From Nitrosomonadaceae bacterium (lineage in GTDB: Bacteria > Pseudomonadota > Gammaproteobacteria > Burkholderiales > Nitrosomonadaceae): a stretch of DNA of 22,077 bases. The stretch is from NCBI GenBank assembly GCA_919902625.1, contig CAKKRO010000114.1, positions 1 through 22,077 on the forward strand. Reading direction: 5' to 3'. Positions 1 to 8,250 of this stretch are shown here, one piece after another (the first letter of the stretch is position 1; every line of letters begins with the position of its first letter). A program made the translations under genes and the position numbers. Under the pieces are notes generated by a model that was given only the letters and a program-made list of their open reading frames with translations, made no database searches and was not told the origin of the DNA.

Positions 1-36
1 AAAAGAAAAAAGAGGTTAGAAATTAATCTAACCTCT
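1..36 (-). terminator. Intrinsic terminator after the tRNA and rpoD
   Basis: Two perfectly complementary 10-base arms (AGAGGTTAGA at 11-20 and TCTAACCTCT at 27-36) enclose a 6-base loop. Read on the minus strand, the hairpin is followed by a run of T broken by one C (complement of 1-10). It begins 8 nt beyond the CCA end of the tRNA, so it ends both the tRNA and any read-through transcript from rpoD. Confidence 0.9.
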
Positions 37-44
37 TGATTTGT

Positions 45-121
<77 letters not shown>

Positions 122-134
122 CATATTTCAGCTT

Positions 135-2402
135 CTAATTGTTCCCTGTGTCCAGAAAACTGCGTAAACGTTCAGAACGCGCTGGATGGCGCAACTTGCG
201 TAATGCCTTGGCTTCAATCTGGCGGATACGTTCACGCGTGACATCGAACTGTTTTCCGACTTCTTCCAAGGTGTGATCAGTATTCATTTCGATACCAAAA
301 CGCATGCGCAGTACTTTGGCTTCGCGCGGTGTTAAAGAGTCAAGTATATCCTTTGTGACCCCACGTAAGCTAGCATAAACTGCTGCATCAGCCGGCGCCA
401 TGGTCGCCGCATCTTCGATAAAATCACCCAGATGAGAGTCCTCATCATCCCCAATTGGAGTTTCCATAGAGATCGGTTCTTTGGAAATTTTAAGAATCTT
501 ACGAATCTTTTCTTCAGGCATTTCCATTTTCTGCGCCAGTACTGCCGGTTCCGGTTCTTGCCCGGTTTCTTGCAAAATCTGACGTGAAATACGATTCATT
601 TTGTTGATTGTTTCAATCATATGCACCGGAATCCGGATTGTGCGCGCCTGATCAGCAATAGACCGCGTAATCGCCTGACGTATCCACCATGTCGCATAAG
701 TTGAAAACTTATAGCCGCGCCGGTATTCAAATTTATCCACGGCTTTCATCAAGCCGATATTGCCTTCCTGAATCAGATCAAGAAATTGCAATCCCCGATT
801 GGTGTATTTTTTAGCAATGGATATCACCAAACGCAGGTTTGCTTCGGTCATTTCGCGTTTGGCTCGACGTGCTTTTGCTTCACCCGTCGACATCTTGCGA
901 TTGATTTCTTTGAGATCCTTGATTGAAATACCAATTTCATCTTTAAGTGACAACAAATTCTGCTGTTCTTCCATAATTGCAGGCTTATAGTGCTCGAGCG
1001 CCTGACTGTAGGGTTTTCCAGCTTCAATTTCCTGCGCTACCCAATCAAGGTTTGTCTCATTCCCAGGAAAAGTCTTGATGAAATGATTCCTCGGCATTTT
1101 TGCCTTGGATACACATAAGTCCATAATTTTGCGTTCAGAGTTACGCACGTCACCTACAAGTGTACGCTGAGTATCACAGAGCTTCTCCACCATTTTTGCC
1201 GAGAAGCGAATAGCCATCAGCTCAGATGAAATTTTATCCTGTAACTCAATATATCCTTGATGATAAGGCCCCTCTTTTTCAAGAAGGACTTGCATTTCAT
1301 TATATATTCCACGAATAATCGAAAACCGTTCCAGCGCGTCAGATTTCAGTTTCAATAAATTTGCACTGGCTATCGCTGCGCTGTCTCCGTCCCCGTCTTC
1401 GTCCTCGTCACCAAGATCATTCGAGTCTAGTTCTTGTTCTAAAGATTCATCAGAAAATTCTTCATTAATGATGTCTTGAGCATCTGCATCCAGCAATCCA
1501 TCAACAACTTCATCAATGCGCAGATTATCTTTCTCAATTTCAGTTGCCAGGTTCACGATTCCTGCAATAATCGGCGGGCAAGCTGAAATCGCCTGAATCA
1601 TGTGACGCAAACCACCTTCTATGCGCTTTGCAATCTCAATTTCACTTTCGCGCGTCAGCAAACCAACCGAACCCATTTCACGCATATACATACGTACTGG
1701 ATCCGTCGTACGTCCGAACTCGGAGTCTACTGTAGAGAGCGCAGCTTCGGCTTCTTCAGCCACATCTTCATCGGCAACGGTTGTTGTCGCATCTGACATC
1801 AGCAATGTTTCGGCGTCCGGTGCTTCATCATGCACAGATATGCCCATATCATTAATCATGCTGATGATGCCTTCTATCTGCTCTGTATCCAGCATATCAT
1901 CGGGCAGATGATCATTGATTTCAGCATAGGTCAGATACCCGCGCTCTTTGCCCAGGCCGATGAGTATTTTCAGGCGCATACGGCGTGCTTCGATATCCTG
2001 CGGCAGTGAATGACCATTCTGAATAATAGAAACCGCTTCTACATTATCAGCCTGTTCTTTACCCGCAGCTGCTTTTATTTTTTTTGAGGTTCTGCCTCTA
2101 GTTTTTTTGCCATTGCTGGACTCGATATCATTTGCACCAAGCGCCGCCTGATCAACCTCGGTCGAATCACTAACTGCTTTAGAAGATACTTTTATACCGG
2201 TATCATCTTCATTTGTTGTTTTTACGTTTATTTTCTTAGCAGCCACTTTTGTAGTTTCTTTTACTCTTTTTTCAGCTCTAGCTGTTAATTGACCCGATTC
2301 TTCATTTTCTATGATCTCTTTGCCGGCATTTTTTGCTTTTCTGGCTGTTACCTTCTTGGTAACTTCATTATCTTCCGACTTGACCGCTTTTGTCTTTGGC
2401 AT
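135..2402 (-). CDS. rpoD: RNA polymerase primary sigma factor (sigma70)
   Basis: Housekeeping sigma factor that directs core RNA polymerase to -10/-35 promoters. Counting from the TTG that opens the longest frame at 2414, region 1.1 lies at about 137-215, region 1.2 at 235-270, the long acidic non-conserved region at 270-510 (run GDEDEDGDGD near 335-344), region 2 at 520-590 (YKFSTYATWWIRQAITR), region 3 at 600-675 and region 4 at 685-750 with the helix-turn-helix LEEVGKQFDVTRERIRQIE. The start used here is the ATG at 2402 (755 aa): the open frame extends four codons to a TTG, but only the ATG has a Shine-Dalgarno-like GGAA at a suitable distance. About 130 residues rich in Lys, Ala and Glu precede region 1.1, where E. 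coli RpoD begins directly with region 1.1. This is the last protein gene of the rpsU-yqeY-dnaG-rpoD cluster and has its own promoter at 2448-2476. Confidence 0.98.
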   Translation of the reverse strand: MPKTKAVKSEDNEVTKKVTARKAKNAGKEIIENEESGQLTARAEKRVKETTKVAAKKINVKTTNEDDTGIKVSSKAVSDSTEVDQAALGANDIESSNGKKTRGRTSKKIKAAAGKEQADNVEAVSIIQNGHSLPQDIEARRMRLKILIGLGKERGYLTYAEINDHLPDDMLDTEQIEGIISMINDMGISVHDEAPDAETLLMSDATTTVADEDVAEEAEAALSTVDSEFGRTTDPVRMYMREMGSVGLLTRESEIEIAKRIEGGLRHMIQAISACPPIIAGIVNLATEIEKDNLRIDEVVDGLLDADAQDIINEEFSDESLEQELDSNDLGDEDEDGDGDSAAIASANLLKLKSDALERFSIIRGIYNEMQVLLEKEGPYHQGYIELQDKISSELMAIRFSAKMVEKLCDTQRTLVGDVRNSERKIMDLCVSKAKMPRNHFIKTFPGNETNLDWVAQEIEAGKPYSQALEHYKPAIMEEQQNLLSLKDEIGISIKDLKEINRKMSTGEAKARRAKREMTEANLRLVISIAKKYTNRGLQFLDLIQEGNIGLMKAVDKFEYRRGYKFSTYATWWIRQAITRSIADQARTIRIPVHMIETINKMNRISRQILQETGQEPEPAVLAQKMEMPEEKIRKILKISKEPISMETPIGDDEDSHLGDFIEDAATMAPADAAVYASLRGVTKDILDSLTPREAKVLRMRFGIEMNTDHTLEEVGKQFDVTRERIRQIEAKALRKLRHPARSERLRSFLDTGNN

Positions 2403-2447
2403 ATTGGATTCCAATAATATGGATAAATTAAAAGCTGAAAACCTTGG

Positions 2448-2476
2448 ATTATATCAAAATTCGATACTCCTGACAT
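2448..2476 (-). promoter_or_regulatory. Predicted sigma70 promoter for rpoD
   Basis: On the minus strand a perfect -10 TATAAT (2448-2453) lies 17 bp from a -35 ATGTCA (2471-2476, 4 of 6 matches to TTGACA). Transcription would start near 2441, giving a leader of about 40 nt before the rpoD ATG. It sits wholly in the dnaG-rpoD gap, so rpoD can be transcribed apart from the upstream cluster, as is known in enteric bacteria (where the internal promoters lie inside dnaG). The call rests on sequence match only. Confidence 0.6.
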
Positions 2477-2489
2477 CTTGTAACTGACT

Positions 2490-4289
2490 TCAGAGCATAG
2501 CCAATCGTTGAAGTTCCCGTTTCTCCTCATCCGTCAACACATCCAAAGATTTACTATGTAATTCAGTCATGCGTTTCTTGCGTTGCACTTGCTGTAACTT
2601 CTCTAACGATCCCATAAATTCTGCTTCTAAATCAGTCACGTTACTCCATTCCAAGGCCTCACTCTCAATACTTTCGAGCAATGCTCTGTGCGGGCTATCG
2701 TGTAAATAAGTCAGTATTGAGGACCCTAGATTACTTTCAATCAGATTGGGGTGCGCATCAAGAAAATCAACCAGCACTCTCAGTACCTCAATTTCTTCAT
2801 TATCCCCATTGCATCCGACAAGCAAACTTCTATCCAGTTCATTGATATAACTGGGACTATACAACAGCATCAGAATTAACCAATGATAAGGCGTGACAGG
2901 TTGCTTCCTCGGCGCGCTCTCCATCAATCGGGCTTTTGGTGATCGCTTGATTTGTAATAACTCTTCTAACTCGCCTCGGCCAATTCCACTCAGTTCCACC
3001 AAGCGTTTTAAAAGTATTAGTGATAATGCGGATGCTTTTACTTGTTGCAATAGCGGCTTTGCATCACTGACTAACTTGGCCCGGCCCTCACTGGTTTGAA
3101 GGTTTACCCCTGAACACAGTTCTTTAAATAGAAATTCTGATAAAGGCGTTGCCTGTTTGAGCTGCCGCTCAAAGGACTCTTTCCCGTATTGACTCACATA
3201 ACTATCGGGATCTTCCCCTTCAGGCAAAAAAAGAAAACTTAAATATTTGCCATCTGAAAGCAGTGCCAGACTATTCCCAAGTGCGCGCCATGCAGCCTTC
3301 CTGCCCGCTTTATCACCATCAAAACAAAAAATAATATTATCCGTCTGACGCAGAAGCTTCTGTATATGAAAGCTGGTTGTAGCTGTCCCCAAGGCAGCCA
3401 CTGCGTAATCGATCCCGTGCTGTGAAAGCGCTATAACATCCATATAACCTTCGACGACAACCACGCAATCCGCTTCACGAATAGCCCGGCGCGCAGAGAA
3501 GAAGTTATATAATTCCCGTCCTTTCTCAAATAAAATCGTTTCGGGAGAATTCAGATATTTAGGCTCCTCCTGCTCCAATACCCGGCCACCAAAACCAATG
3601 ATCTGTCCTTTTTGATTAAGAATCGGAAACATAATACGATCCCTGAACCGATCATATTGTTTGCCTTCATCAGTAAGGATTACCAATCCTGCTTTAACTA
3701 ATAATTTCCGGGTTTCTTCAGACTTATACTCAGCAAAAACCGCTTCGAGATTTTGCCAGCCGGCAGGTGCATAACCGATTGCAAATCGCGCCGCCGTTTT
3801 ACCGGACAAACCACGTTTCTTAAGATAAGCAATCGCCTTTTCTGAAACCTTAAGTTGCTCTCGATAGAACCGGGTAGCAATTTGCATCACACTTAATAGA
3901 TCCTGTGGTGATATCTCCAGATGATTATTGTTATATCCTTCCGCTGGATATTGCGATAAATAATCCGCACCAGTCTCTTTGAAAGATGCGTCCGCTTGTT
4001 GCACAGGCACCTGCATTCCTGCATAAGCCGCCAGATCATTAACTGCCTCGACAAAGCTCAGGCCACTATACTCAATCAAAAAACCAATCGCATTACCATG
4101 CGCTCCGCAACCAAAACAATGATAAAACTGTTTGGCTTGGCTGACTGTAAATGAAGGGGTCTTTTCGCTGTGAAACGGGCAGCAGGCTACAAAATTAGCA
4201 CCCGCTTTCTTGAGTGGCACATGACGGTCAATCGCATCAACGATATCTACACGATTGAGCAGATCATGAATAAAAGGCTGAGGAATCAT
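2490..4289 (-). CDS. dnaG: DNA primase
   Basis: Makes RNA primers for the replication fork and works with the DnaB helicase. The 599-aa protein has the three expected parts: an N-terminal CHC2 zinc-binding domain (C37, H40, C58, C61 in CPFH and CFGC), a central catalytic core with the Toprim motifs VVVVEGYMD (E280) and FCFDGDKAG (D324, D326), and a C-terminal helicase-interaction region that is poorly conserved as usual. The length fits the family. The ATG at 4289 starts MIPQPFIHDLL, matching the usual primase N terminus, although no clear Shine-Dalgarno sequence precedes it. It lies between yqeY (101-nt gap) and rpoD (87-nt gap), as expected for this cluster. Confidence 0.98.
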   Translation of the reverse strand: MIPQPFIHDLLNRVDIVDAIDRHVPLKKAGANFVACCPFHSEKTPSFTVSQAKQFYHCFGCGAHGNAIGFLIEYSGLSFVEAVNDLAAYAGMQVPVQQADASFKETGADYLSQYPAEGYNNNHLEISPQDLLSVMQIATRFYREQLKVSEKAIAYLKKRGLSGKTAARFAIGYAPAGWQNLEAVFAEYKSEETRKLLVKAGLVILTDEGKQYDRFRDRIMFPILNQKGQIIGFGGRVLEQEEPKYLNSPETILFEKGRELYNFFSARRAIREADCVVVVEGYMDVIALSQHGIDYAVAALGTATTSFHIQKLLRQTDNIIFCFDGDKAGRKAAWRALGNSLALLSDGKYLSFLFLPEGEDPDSYVSQYGKESFERQLKQATPLSEFLFKELCSGVNLQTSEGRAKLVSDAKPLLQQVKASALSLILLKRLVELSGIGRGELEELLQIKRSPKARLMESAPRKQPVTPYHWLILMLLYSPSYINELDRSLLVGCNGDNEEIEVLRVLVDFLDAHPNLIESNLGSSILTYLHDSPHRALLESIESEALEWSNVTDLEAEFMGSLEKLQQVQRKKRMTELHSKSLDVLTDEEKRELQRLAML

Positions 4290-4390
4290 CTATCGAAAGT
4301 AATCAATAATGCCCAGCATTCAAGTATAAAGAAATTACAACGGCTACAGGTTTTTTTAAAGCTAACGGAATCCCTAAGTAGAGCGTAATC

Positions 4391-4837
4391 TCAGGTAGAT
4401 ATTTTTCCTTTAATAAGGATGGACACTTTAGCCATATCGGCACGCCCTGCAAGTTTCGGCTTCAACAGGGCCATCACTTTACCCATATCCTGCATGCCCT
4501 TTGCTTCTGTCGCTGAAATCGCTTCAGCAATCAAAGCTTCTATTTCAGCGTCATTAAGTGCTTGTGGCATATATGCGCTTAAAACAGACCTCTCACTTTT
4601 CTCAATATCAGCCAGATCAACTCTCCGCGCAGCTTCGTACTGAGCAATAGAATCCCTGCGCTGTTTGAGCATTTTTTCAATAACCGCGATTACCGCCGCA
4701 TCATCAAGTTCTATGCGTTCATCCACCTCACGCTGCTTGATGGCGGCTTGCAGCAAGCGAATAGTATCCCGCTGCTTGGTATCCCCCGAGCGCATAGCCG
4801 CTTTCATGTCTTCAGTAATTCTTTGTTTCAAGCTCAT
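4391..4837 (-). CDS. yqeY: GatB/YqeY-domain protein
   Basis: A 148-aa protein of the YqeY family, which shares its helical domain with the C-terminal, tRNA-binding end of the amidotransferase subunit GatB. It begins MSLKQRITEDMKAAMRSG and contains the family's typical stretches LLQAAIKQREVD, YEAARR.DL, ERSVLSAYMPQ and QDMGKVM. The function of free-standing YqeY is not established; from its homology a role in tRNA-dependent amidation or tRNA binding is only suspected. It sits between rpsU and dnaG, a common arrangement outside the enterics. The family call is secure, the function is not. Confidence 0.93.
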   Translation of the reverse strand: MSLKQRITEDMKAAMRSGDTKQRDTIRLLQAAIKQREVDERIELDDAAVIAVIEKMLKQRRDSIAQYEAARRVDLADIEKSERSVLSAYMPQALNDAEIEALIAEAISATEAKGMQDMGKVMALLKPKLAGRADMAKVSILIKGKIST

Positions 4838-4931
4838 CGCAAAAATTATTGATGTGGTTGATTGTCGTTCCGACTATTTATGACATTTTTATATAAACCA
4901 ATCCCAAATGGATCTTATTTTTATTGATGAT

Positions 4932-5144
4932 TTAATAAAGTTTGGGGGGCAGCAACTGACTGCGCAGTCTCTTGTAATTACGTTTTACAGCCGCTGCCAG
5001 CTTACGCTTACGTTCTGCAGTCGGCTTCTCGTAAAACTCGCGAGCACGCAATTCCGTCAATATTCCTGTTTTCTCTATGGAGCGCTTGAAGCGTCGCATA
5101 GCAACTTCAAATGGCTCGTTTTCCTTCACTTTGATGGTTGTCAT
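4932..5144 (-). CDS. rpsU: 30S ribosomal protein S21
   Basis: Small, very basic 70-aa protein of the 30S subunit, needed for normal translation initiation. It starts MTTIKVKENEPFEVAMRRFK and carries the family's FKRSIEKTGIL and AREFYEKPTAERKRK segments. It is the first gene of the minus-strand cluster that continues to yqeY, dnaG and rpoD. A purine-rich AAGGG lies about 12 nt before the ATG, rather far for a Shine-Dalgarno sequence. The 94-nt gap to yqeY is AT-rich and I see no convincing hairpin in it, unlike the attenuating terminator known between rpsU and dnaG in E. coli. Confidence 0.97.
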   Translation of the reverse strand: MTTIKVKENEPFEVAMRRFKRSIEKTGILTELRAREFYEKPTAERKRKLAAAVKRNYKRLRSQLLPPKLY

Positions 5145-5298
5145 AAATATGCAAAACCCTTGGTTTAGTTAATATATAATAATAATTTAAATCTATTCCG
5201 CACTTAAAATTAATAAGCTGTCAATAAGGCGCAACAAAAGCCTTTGATTATAACACCAAGAATTCTGTTATAAAAGAGTAACTCTCCTACTTTTCCTA
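5145..5298. promoter_or_regulatory. Divergent promoter region between rpsU and tsaD
   Basis: An AT-rich 154-bp gap that must start transcription both ways. For tsaD (plus), TTGATT at 5244-5249 and TTATAA at 5268-5273 are 18 bp apart and are the best candidate. For rpsU (minus), a perfect TTGACA (complement of 5219-5224) is present but no good -10 lies at 16-18 bp from it; TTGTTG with TATTAA at a 16-bp spacing is an alternative. No single pair is decisive. Confidence 0.4.
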
Positions 5299-6330
5299 AT
5301 GATTGTTCTGGGTATTGAAACTTCTTGCGATGAAACAGGGATCGCGCTCTTTGATACAGAGCGTGGTCTATTGGGTCATACACTCTATTCACAAATAGAA
5401 ATGCATAGTGAATATGGCGGCGTGGTACCAGAGCTTGCGTCACGCGATCATATCCGGCGGGTATTACCCTTGATTCAGCAAACCTTGTTTGCAGCAAAAT
5501 GTGAATTACCGGAAATTGACGCCATCGCCTACACTCAAGGCCCTGGTCTGGCTGGCGCACTTTTGGTAGGCGCCAGTATCGGTGCTGCGCTTAGTTTTGC
5601 ATTAAAAATTCCTGCACTGGGCGTGCATCATCTGGAAGGACATCTGTTATCACCCTTATTATCCACACCCGCACCAGGCTTTCCATTCATAGCGCTCCTG
5701 GTATCAGGAGGTCACACGCAATTAATGCGAGTTGACGCTGCCGGTCAATATAAACTGCTGGGTGAAACCGTTGATGATGCCGCAGGCGAGGCTTTTGATA
5801 AAACGGCAAAATTACTGGGATTAGGTTATCCGGGTGGGGCAGCTTTATCAAAGCTTGCTCAACTAGGTCAACCAGGGCGCTTTAAGCTTCCCCGGCCCAT
5901 GCTCAATAGCGGGGATCTCAATTTCAGTTTCAGCGGTTTAAAAACAGCAGTACTTACCCTGATTAACAAACATGAAATTACGCCGCAAACCTGCGCTGAT
6001 ATTGCTTTGGCTTTTCAGGATGCCGTCGTGGAAGTATTGACGGAAAAATCATTGGCAGCCTTATCACAGACCGGTTTTACACAACTGGTGGTGGCTGGAG
6101 GGGTGGGCGCCAATGATCAATTACGACAGAATCTCAGCAATAAAGCAGCCTTAAGAGGGGCAACGGTCTTCTATCCTGAACTCGAATTCTGCACAGACAA
6201 TGGCGCCATGATTGCATTTGCTGGCGCAATGCGACTGCAAACAATGCATAAAGAAGACTGGCAACCAGCCAGCAGTTTTACCGTCAAAGCACGCTGGAAT
6301 TTGGAAATGCTTGGAGGGTCCGATAATTGA
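5299..6330 (+). CDS. tsaD: tRNA N6-adenosine threonylcarbamoyltransferase
   Basis: Cytoplasmic enzyme (Kae1/Qri7 family, formerly gcp) that, with TsaB and TsaE, transfers the threonylcarbamoyl group to A37 of tRNAs reading ANN codons. The 343-aa protein has the N-terminal IETSCDETGIAL motif, the metal-binding histidines H111 and H115 (HHLEGH), the nucleotide-binding SGGHTQ, the FDKTAKLLGLGYPGG stretch, FSFSGLKTA, and the C-terminal FCTDNGAMIAF with metal ligand D300. Length and motif spacing match E. coli TsaD. It starts at ATG 5299 (MIVLGIETS) without an evident Shine-Dalgarno sequence. It is transcribed away from rpsU, a frequent arrangement, and converges on plsY with only 8 nt between the stop codons. 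Confidence 0.98.
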   Translation: MIVLGIETSCDETGIALFDTERGLLGHTLYSQIEMHSEYGGVVPELASRDHIRRVLPLIQQTLFAAKCELPEIDAIAYTQGPGLAGALLVGASIGAALSFALKIPALGVHHLEGHLLSPLLSTPAPGFPFIALLVSGGHTQLMRVDAAGQYKLLGETVDDAAGEAFDKTAKLLGLGYPGGAALSKLAQLGQPGRFKLPRPMLNSGDLNFSFSGLKTAVLTLINKHEITPQTCADIALAFQDAVVEVLTEKSLAALSQTGFTQLVVAGGVGANDQLRQNLSNKAALRGATVFYPELEFCTDNGAMIAFAGAMRLQTMHKEDWQPASSFTVKARWNLEMLGGSDN

Positions 6331-6338
6331 TCGAGTGA

Positions 6339-6953
6339 TCACAAGTCAGAAGAACTCTTCTCACCAATACGCGCTTCTTTACCTGCCATCAAATTCACGA
6401 TATTGGATTGATGACGCCAAATCAACACTAATGACATGAGCAAAACTGCCAAGGCACTCTCTTCAAAACCAAGAATACCCACTGCATATATCGGTGCGAG
6501 TATGGCTGCAACCAAAGCAGACAGGGATGATATCCGCCCGATCACCGCAGCCAATAACCAAGTCGCTATCGCCATTAAACCAATCCATAGATTCAAACCT
6601 AACAATACTCCAACGGCAGTGGCCACCCCTTTGCCACCCTGGAAGCGCAAAAACACCGGGAAAACATGCCCAAGAAACACTGCCAATGCAACCGCAGCAA
6701 TCCCTTCATCACCCACACCCCAGAGCGGTGCATAATATTGCGCCAGAACCACCGCCAACCAGCCTTTACCCGCATCACCCAATAACGTCAGGATAGCCGC
6801 CGCTTTCTTGCCACTGCGCAGAACATTGGTCGCCCCCGGATTCTTTGAGCCATAGGTACGCGGATCCGGCAGTCGAAAAATCCAACTGGACACCACCGCA
6901 AAGGAAACCGATCCCAACAAGTAAGCCAATAGAACAAACACCCATATTGTCAT
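6339..6953 (-). CDS. plsY: Acyl phosphate:glycerol-3-phosphate acyltransferase
   Basis: Inner-membrane enzyme that acylates glycerol-3-phosphate with acyl-phosphate, the first committed step of phospholipid synthesis in the PlsX/PlsY route. It is highly hydrophobic, with about five membrane segments. Conserved loops seen are LPDPR.YGSKNPGATNVLR and FRFQGGKGVATAVG, and a third near the end with RHQSNIVNLMAGKE. The open frame reaches a GTG at 6965 (208 aa), but the ATG at 6953 (204 aa, MTIWVFVLLAYLLGS) puts the N terminus where other PlsY proteins begin; neither start has a strong Shine-Dalgarno sequence. It is divergent from folB and convergent with tsaD. In many bacteria plsY neighbours tsaD and folB, as here. 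Confidence 0.96.
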   Translation of the reverse strand: MTIWVFVLLAYLLGSVSFAVVSSWIFRLPDPRTYGSKNPGATNVLRSGKKAAAILTLLGDAGKGWLAVVLAQYYAPLWGVGDEGIAAVALAVFLGHVFPVFLRFQGGKGVATAVGVLLGLNLWIGLMAIATWLLAAVIGRISSLSALVAAILAPIYAVGILGFEESALAVLLMSLVLIWRHQSNIVNLMAGKEARIGEKSSSDL

Positions 6954-7067
6954 GAGTATTAGCACCGCTCTAACAAAATAGAATAGAATCTCGTTTGACT
7001 CACACCCACAACTCCTTCACGACTCCCATGACAACCCTTAAAAATAACCGGCTCATTTTAGCGCCAT

Positions 7068-7089
7068 ACCTATAACCTATAACCTATAG
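7068..7089 (+). repeat. Short tandem repeat (7-bp unit TATAACC) before folB
   Basis: ACC-TATA is repeated with period 7, almost three copies ending in TATAG, one base before the folB ATG at 7091. It occupies the place where a ribosome binding site should be and contains no purine-rich Shine-Dalgarno sequence. Each unit is also a 5-of-6 match to a -10 box (TATAAC or TATAGT). Confidence 0.85.
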
Positions 7090-7090
7090 T

Positions 7091-7453
7091 ATGGATATTA
7101 TTTTTCTTCACGATTTTAAAGCAAAAACTTTGATCGGAATTTATCCCTGGGAACGCAAGGTTGCGCAGACTATTCAGATCGATCTGGAAATTGCGTTACC
7201 CACCAGCCGTGCTTGCGAATCGGATCATATTGAAGATGCGCTTGATTATGCGCTCATTGTAAAACGTATCAATGAAATTCTGGCAGAAAAACACTTTTCT
7301 CTACTGGAAGCGCTGGCTGAGCATATCGCACAGACCATTCTGAGAGAATTTAAATCCCCCTGGGTTAAAGTCAGTGTTGCAAAACTGGGAATTATACGTG
7401 GCGTAAAGAAACTGGGAGTGTGTATTGAAAGAAAGTCAAAAGATATACCATAA
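7091..7453 (+). CDS. folB: Dihydroneopterin aldolase
   Basis: Cytoplasmic folate-pathway enzyme that cleaves 7,8-dihydroneopterin to 6-hydroxymethyl-dihydropterin and glycolaldehyde. The 120-aa protein covers the whole family fold: N-terminal FLHDFKAKTLIGIYPWER with the conserved Glu (E21), central DYALIVKRI and ALAEHIAQTIL, and the C-terminal SPWVKVSVAKLG with the conserved Lys (K98). The ATG at 7091 gives an N terminus equal to that of E. coli FolB, so the start is probably right even though the 7-bp repeat directly upstream contains no Shine-Dalgarno sequence. It is divergent from plsY and convergent with queC; the 92-nt gap to queC shows only weak hairpins. Confidence 0.96.
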   Translation: MDIIFLHDFKAKTLIGIYPWERKVAQTIQIDLEIALPTSRACESDHIEDALDYALIVKRINEILAEKHFSLLEALAEHIAQTILREFKSPWVKVSVAKLGIIRGVKKLGVCIERKSKDIP

Positions 7454-7545
7454 ATTCCATGTATCTTTTTAAAAAACCATTCTTTACACAGCCCATAATT
7501 AATCCCATGTACTTTAAGCACATGTAATACGCGCACGATTCAAAT

Positions 7546-8220
7546 CTAAAACTTATACCGCGCCGGATCCACTCGCCCCATTGCTTCAAATCCTGCTCTG
7601 CGAAAGCGACAAGAATCACAAACGCCACAAGCCCGGCCCAATGCATCCGCCTGATAACAAGAAACTGTCATACTATAATCAACACCTAAAGCAAGGCCTG
7701 CCTGAATAATTTCTTTCTTGGATAAATGGATGAGTGGCGCATGAATGGTCCATTTTTTACCTTCAACAGCCGCTTTGGTTGCCAGATTCGCCATGTTCTC
7801 AAAAGCCTGAATGTATTCTGGACGACAATCCGGGTAGCCGGAATAGTCGACCGCATTCACGCCGACAAAAATATCCTGGCAATCCAGTGTTTCAGCCCAT
7901 GCCAGTGCCAGCGACAACATGATGGTATTTCTGGCGGGCACATAAGTGACGGGGATGTCTGTGTTCTCTCCAGAAATTGGAATTGCCATCGATTGATCTG
8001 TGAGTGCTGATCCACCAAATGCCGCCAGATCTATCTTGATAACTTGATGTGTATGAGCGCCTAGAGATCGCGCAACATTTTGTGCAGCTTCTAATTCCGA
8101 TCTGTGCCGCTGGCCATAATCGATACTCAAGCTATAGCACGCAAATCGCCTGTCACGTGCGATAGCCAGTGTCGTCGCAGAATCCAGCCCGCCGGATAGC
8201 AATACAACCGCTTTTTTCAT
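7546..8220 (-). CDS. queC: 7-cyano-7-deazaguanine synthase
   Basis: ATP-dependent enzyme that converts 7-carboxy-7-deazaguanine to preQ0 on the way to queuosine in tRNA. The 224-aa protein has the PP-loop ATP-binding signature LLSGGLDSAT (residues 7-16), the ARNTIMLSLALAWAE region, the VDYSGYPDCRPE loop and a C-terminal zinc site of four cysteines (C188, C198, C201, C204). It follows queE with a 30-nt gap, so the two consecutive steps of the pathway are probably co-transcribed, likely with the Tol-Pal genes upstream. The ATG at 8220 has no strong Shine-Dalgarno sequence. The queD and queF steps are not in the window. Confidence 0.98.
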   Translation of the reverse strand: MKKAVVLLSGGLDSATTLAIARDRRFACYSLSIDYGQRHRSELEAAQNVARSLGAHTHQVIKIDLAAFGGSALTDQSMAIPISGENTDIPVTYVPARNTIMLSLALAWAETLDCQDIFVGVNAVDYSGYPDCRPEYIQAFENMANLATKAAVEGKKWTIHAPLIHLSKKEIIQAGLALGVDYSMTVSCYQADALGRACGVCDSCRFRRAGFEAMGRVDPARYKF

Positions 8221-8250
8221 ATTCTGATAGACTTAAAAAGTTTTAAAGCT

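Noticed and set aside
4838..4931. Attenuating hairpin between rpsU and yqeY, as known between rpsU and dnaG in E. coli
   Set aside because: The gap is AT-rich with no stem long enough to support a terminator.
6331..6338. Terminator between convergent tsaD and plsY
   Set aside because: The stop codons are 8 nt apart; the overlapping GATC repeats do not form a stable hairpin with a T run.
7454..7545. Possible terminators between the convergent folB and queC genes
   Set aside because: Only short weak pairings (for example ATAC/GTAT before a T run, CATGT/ACATG) are present, so I do not call a terminator.
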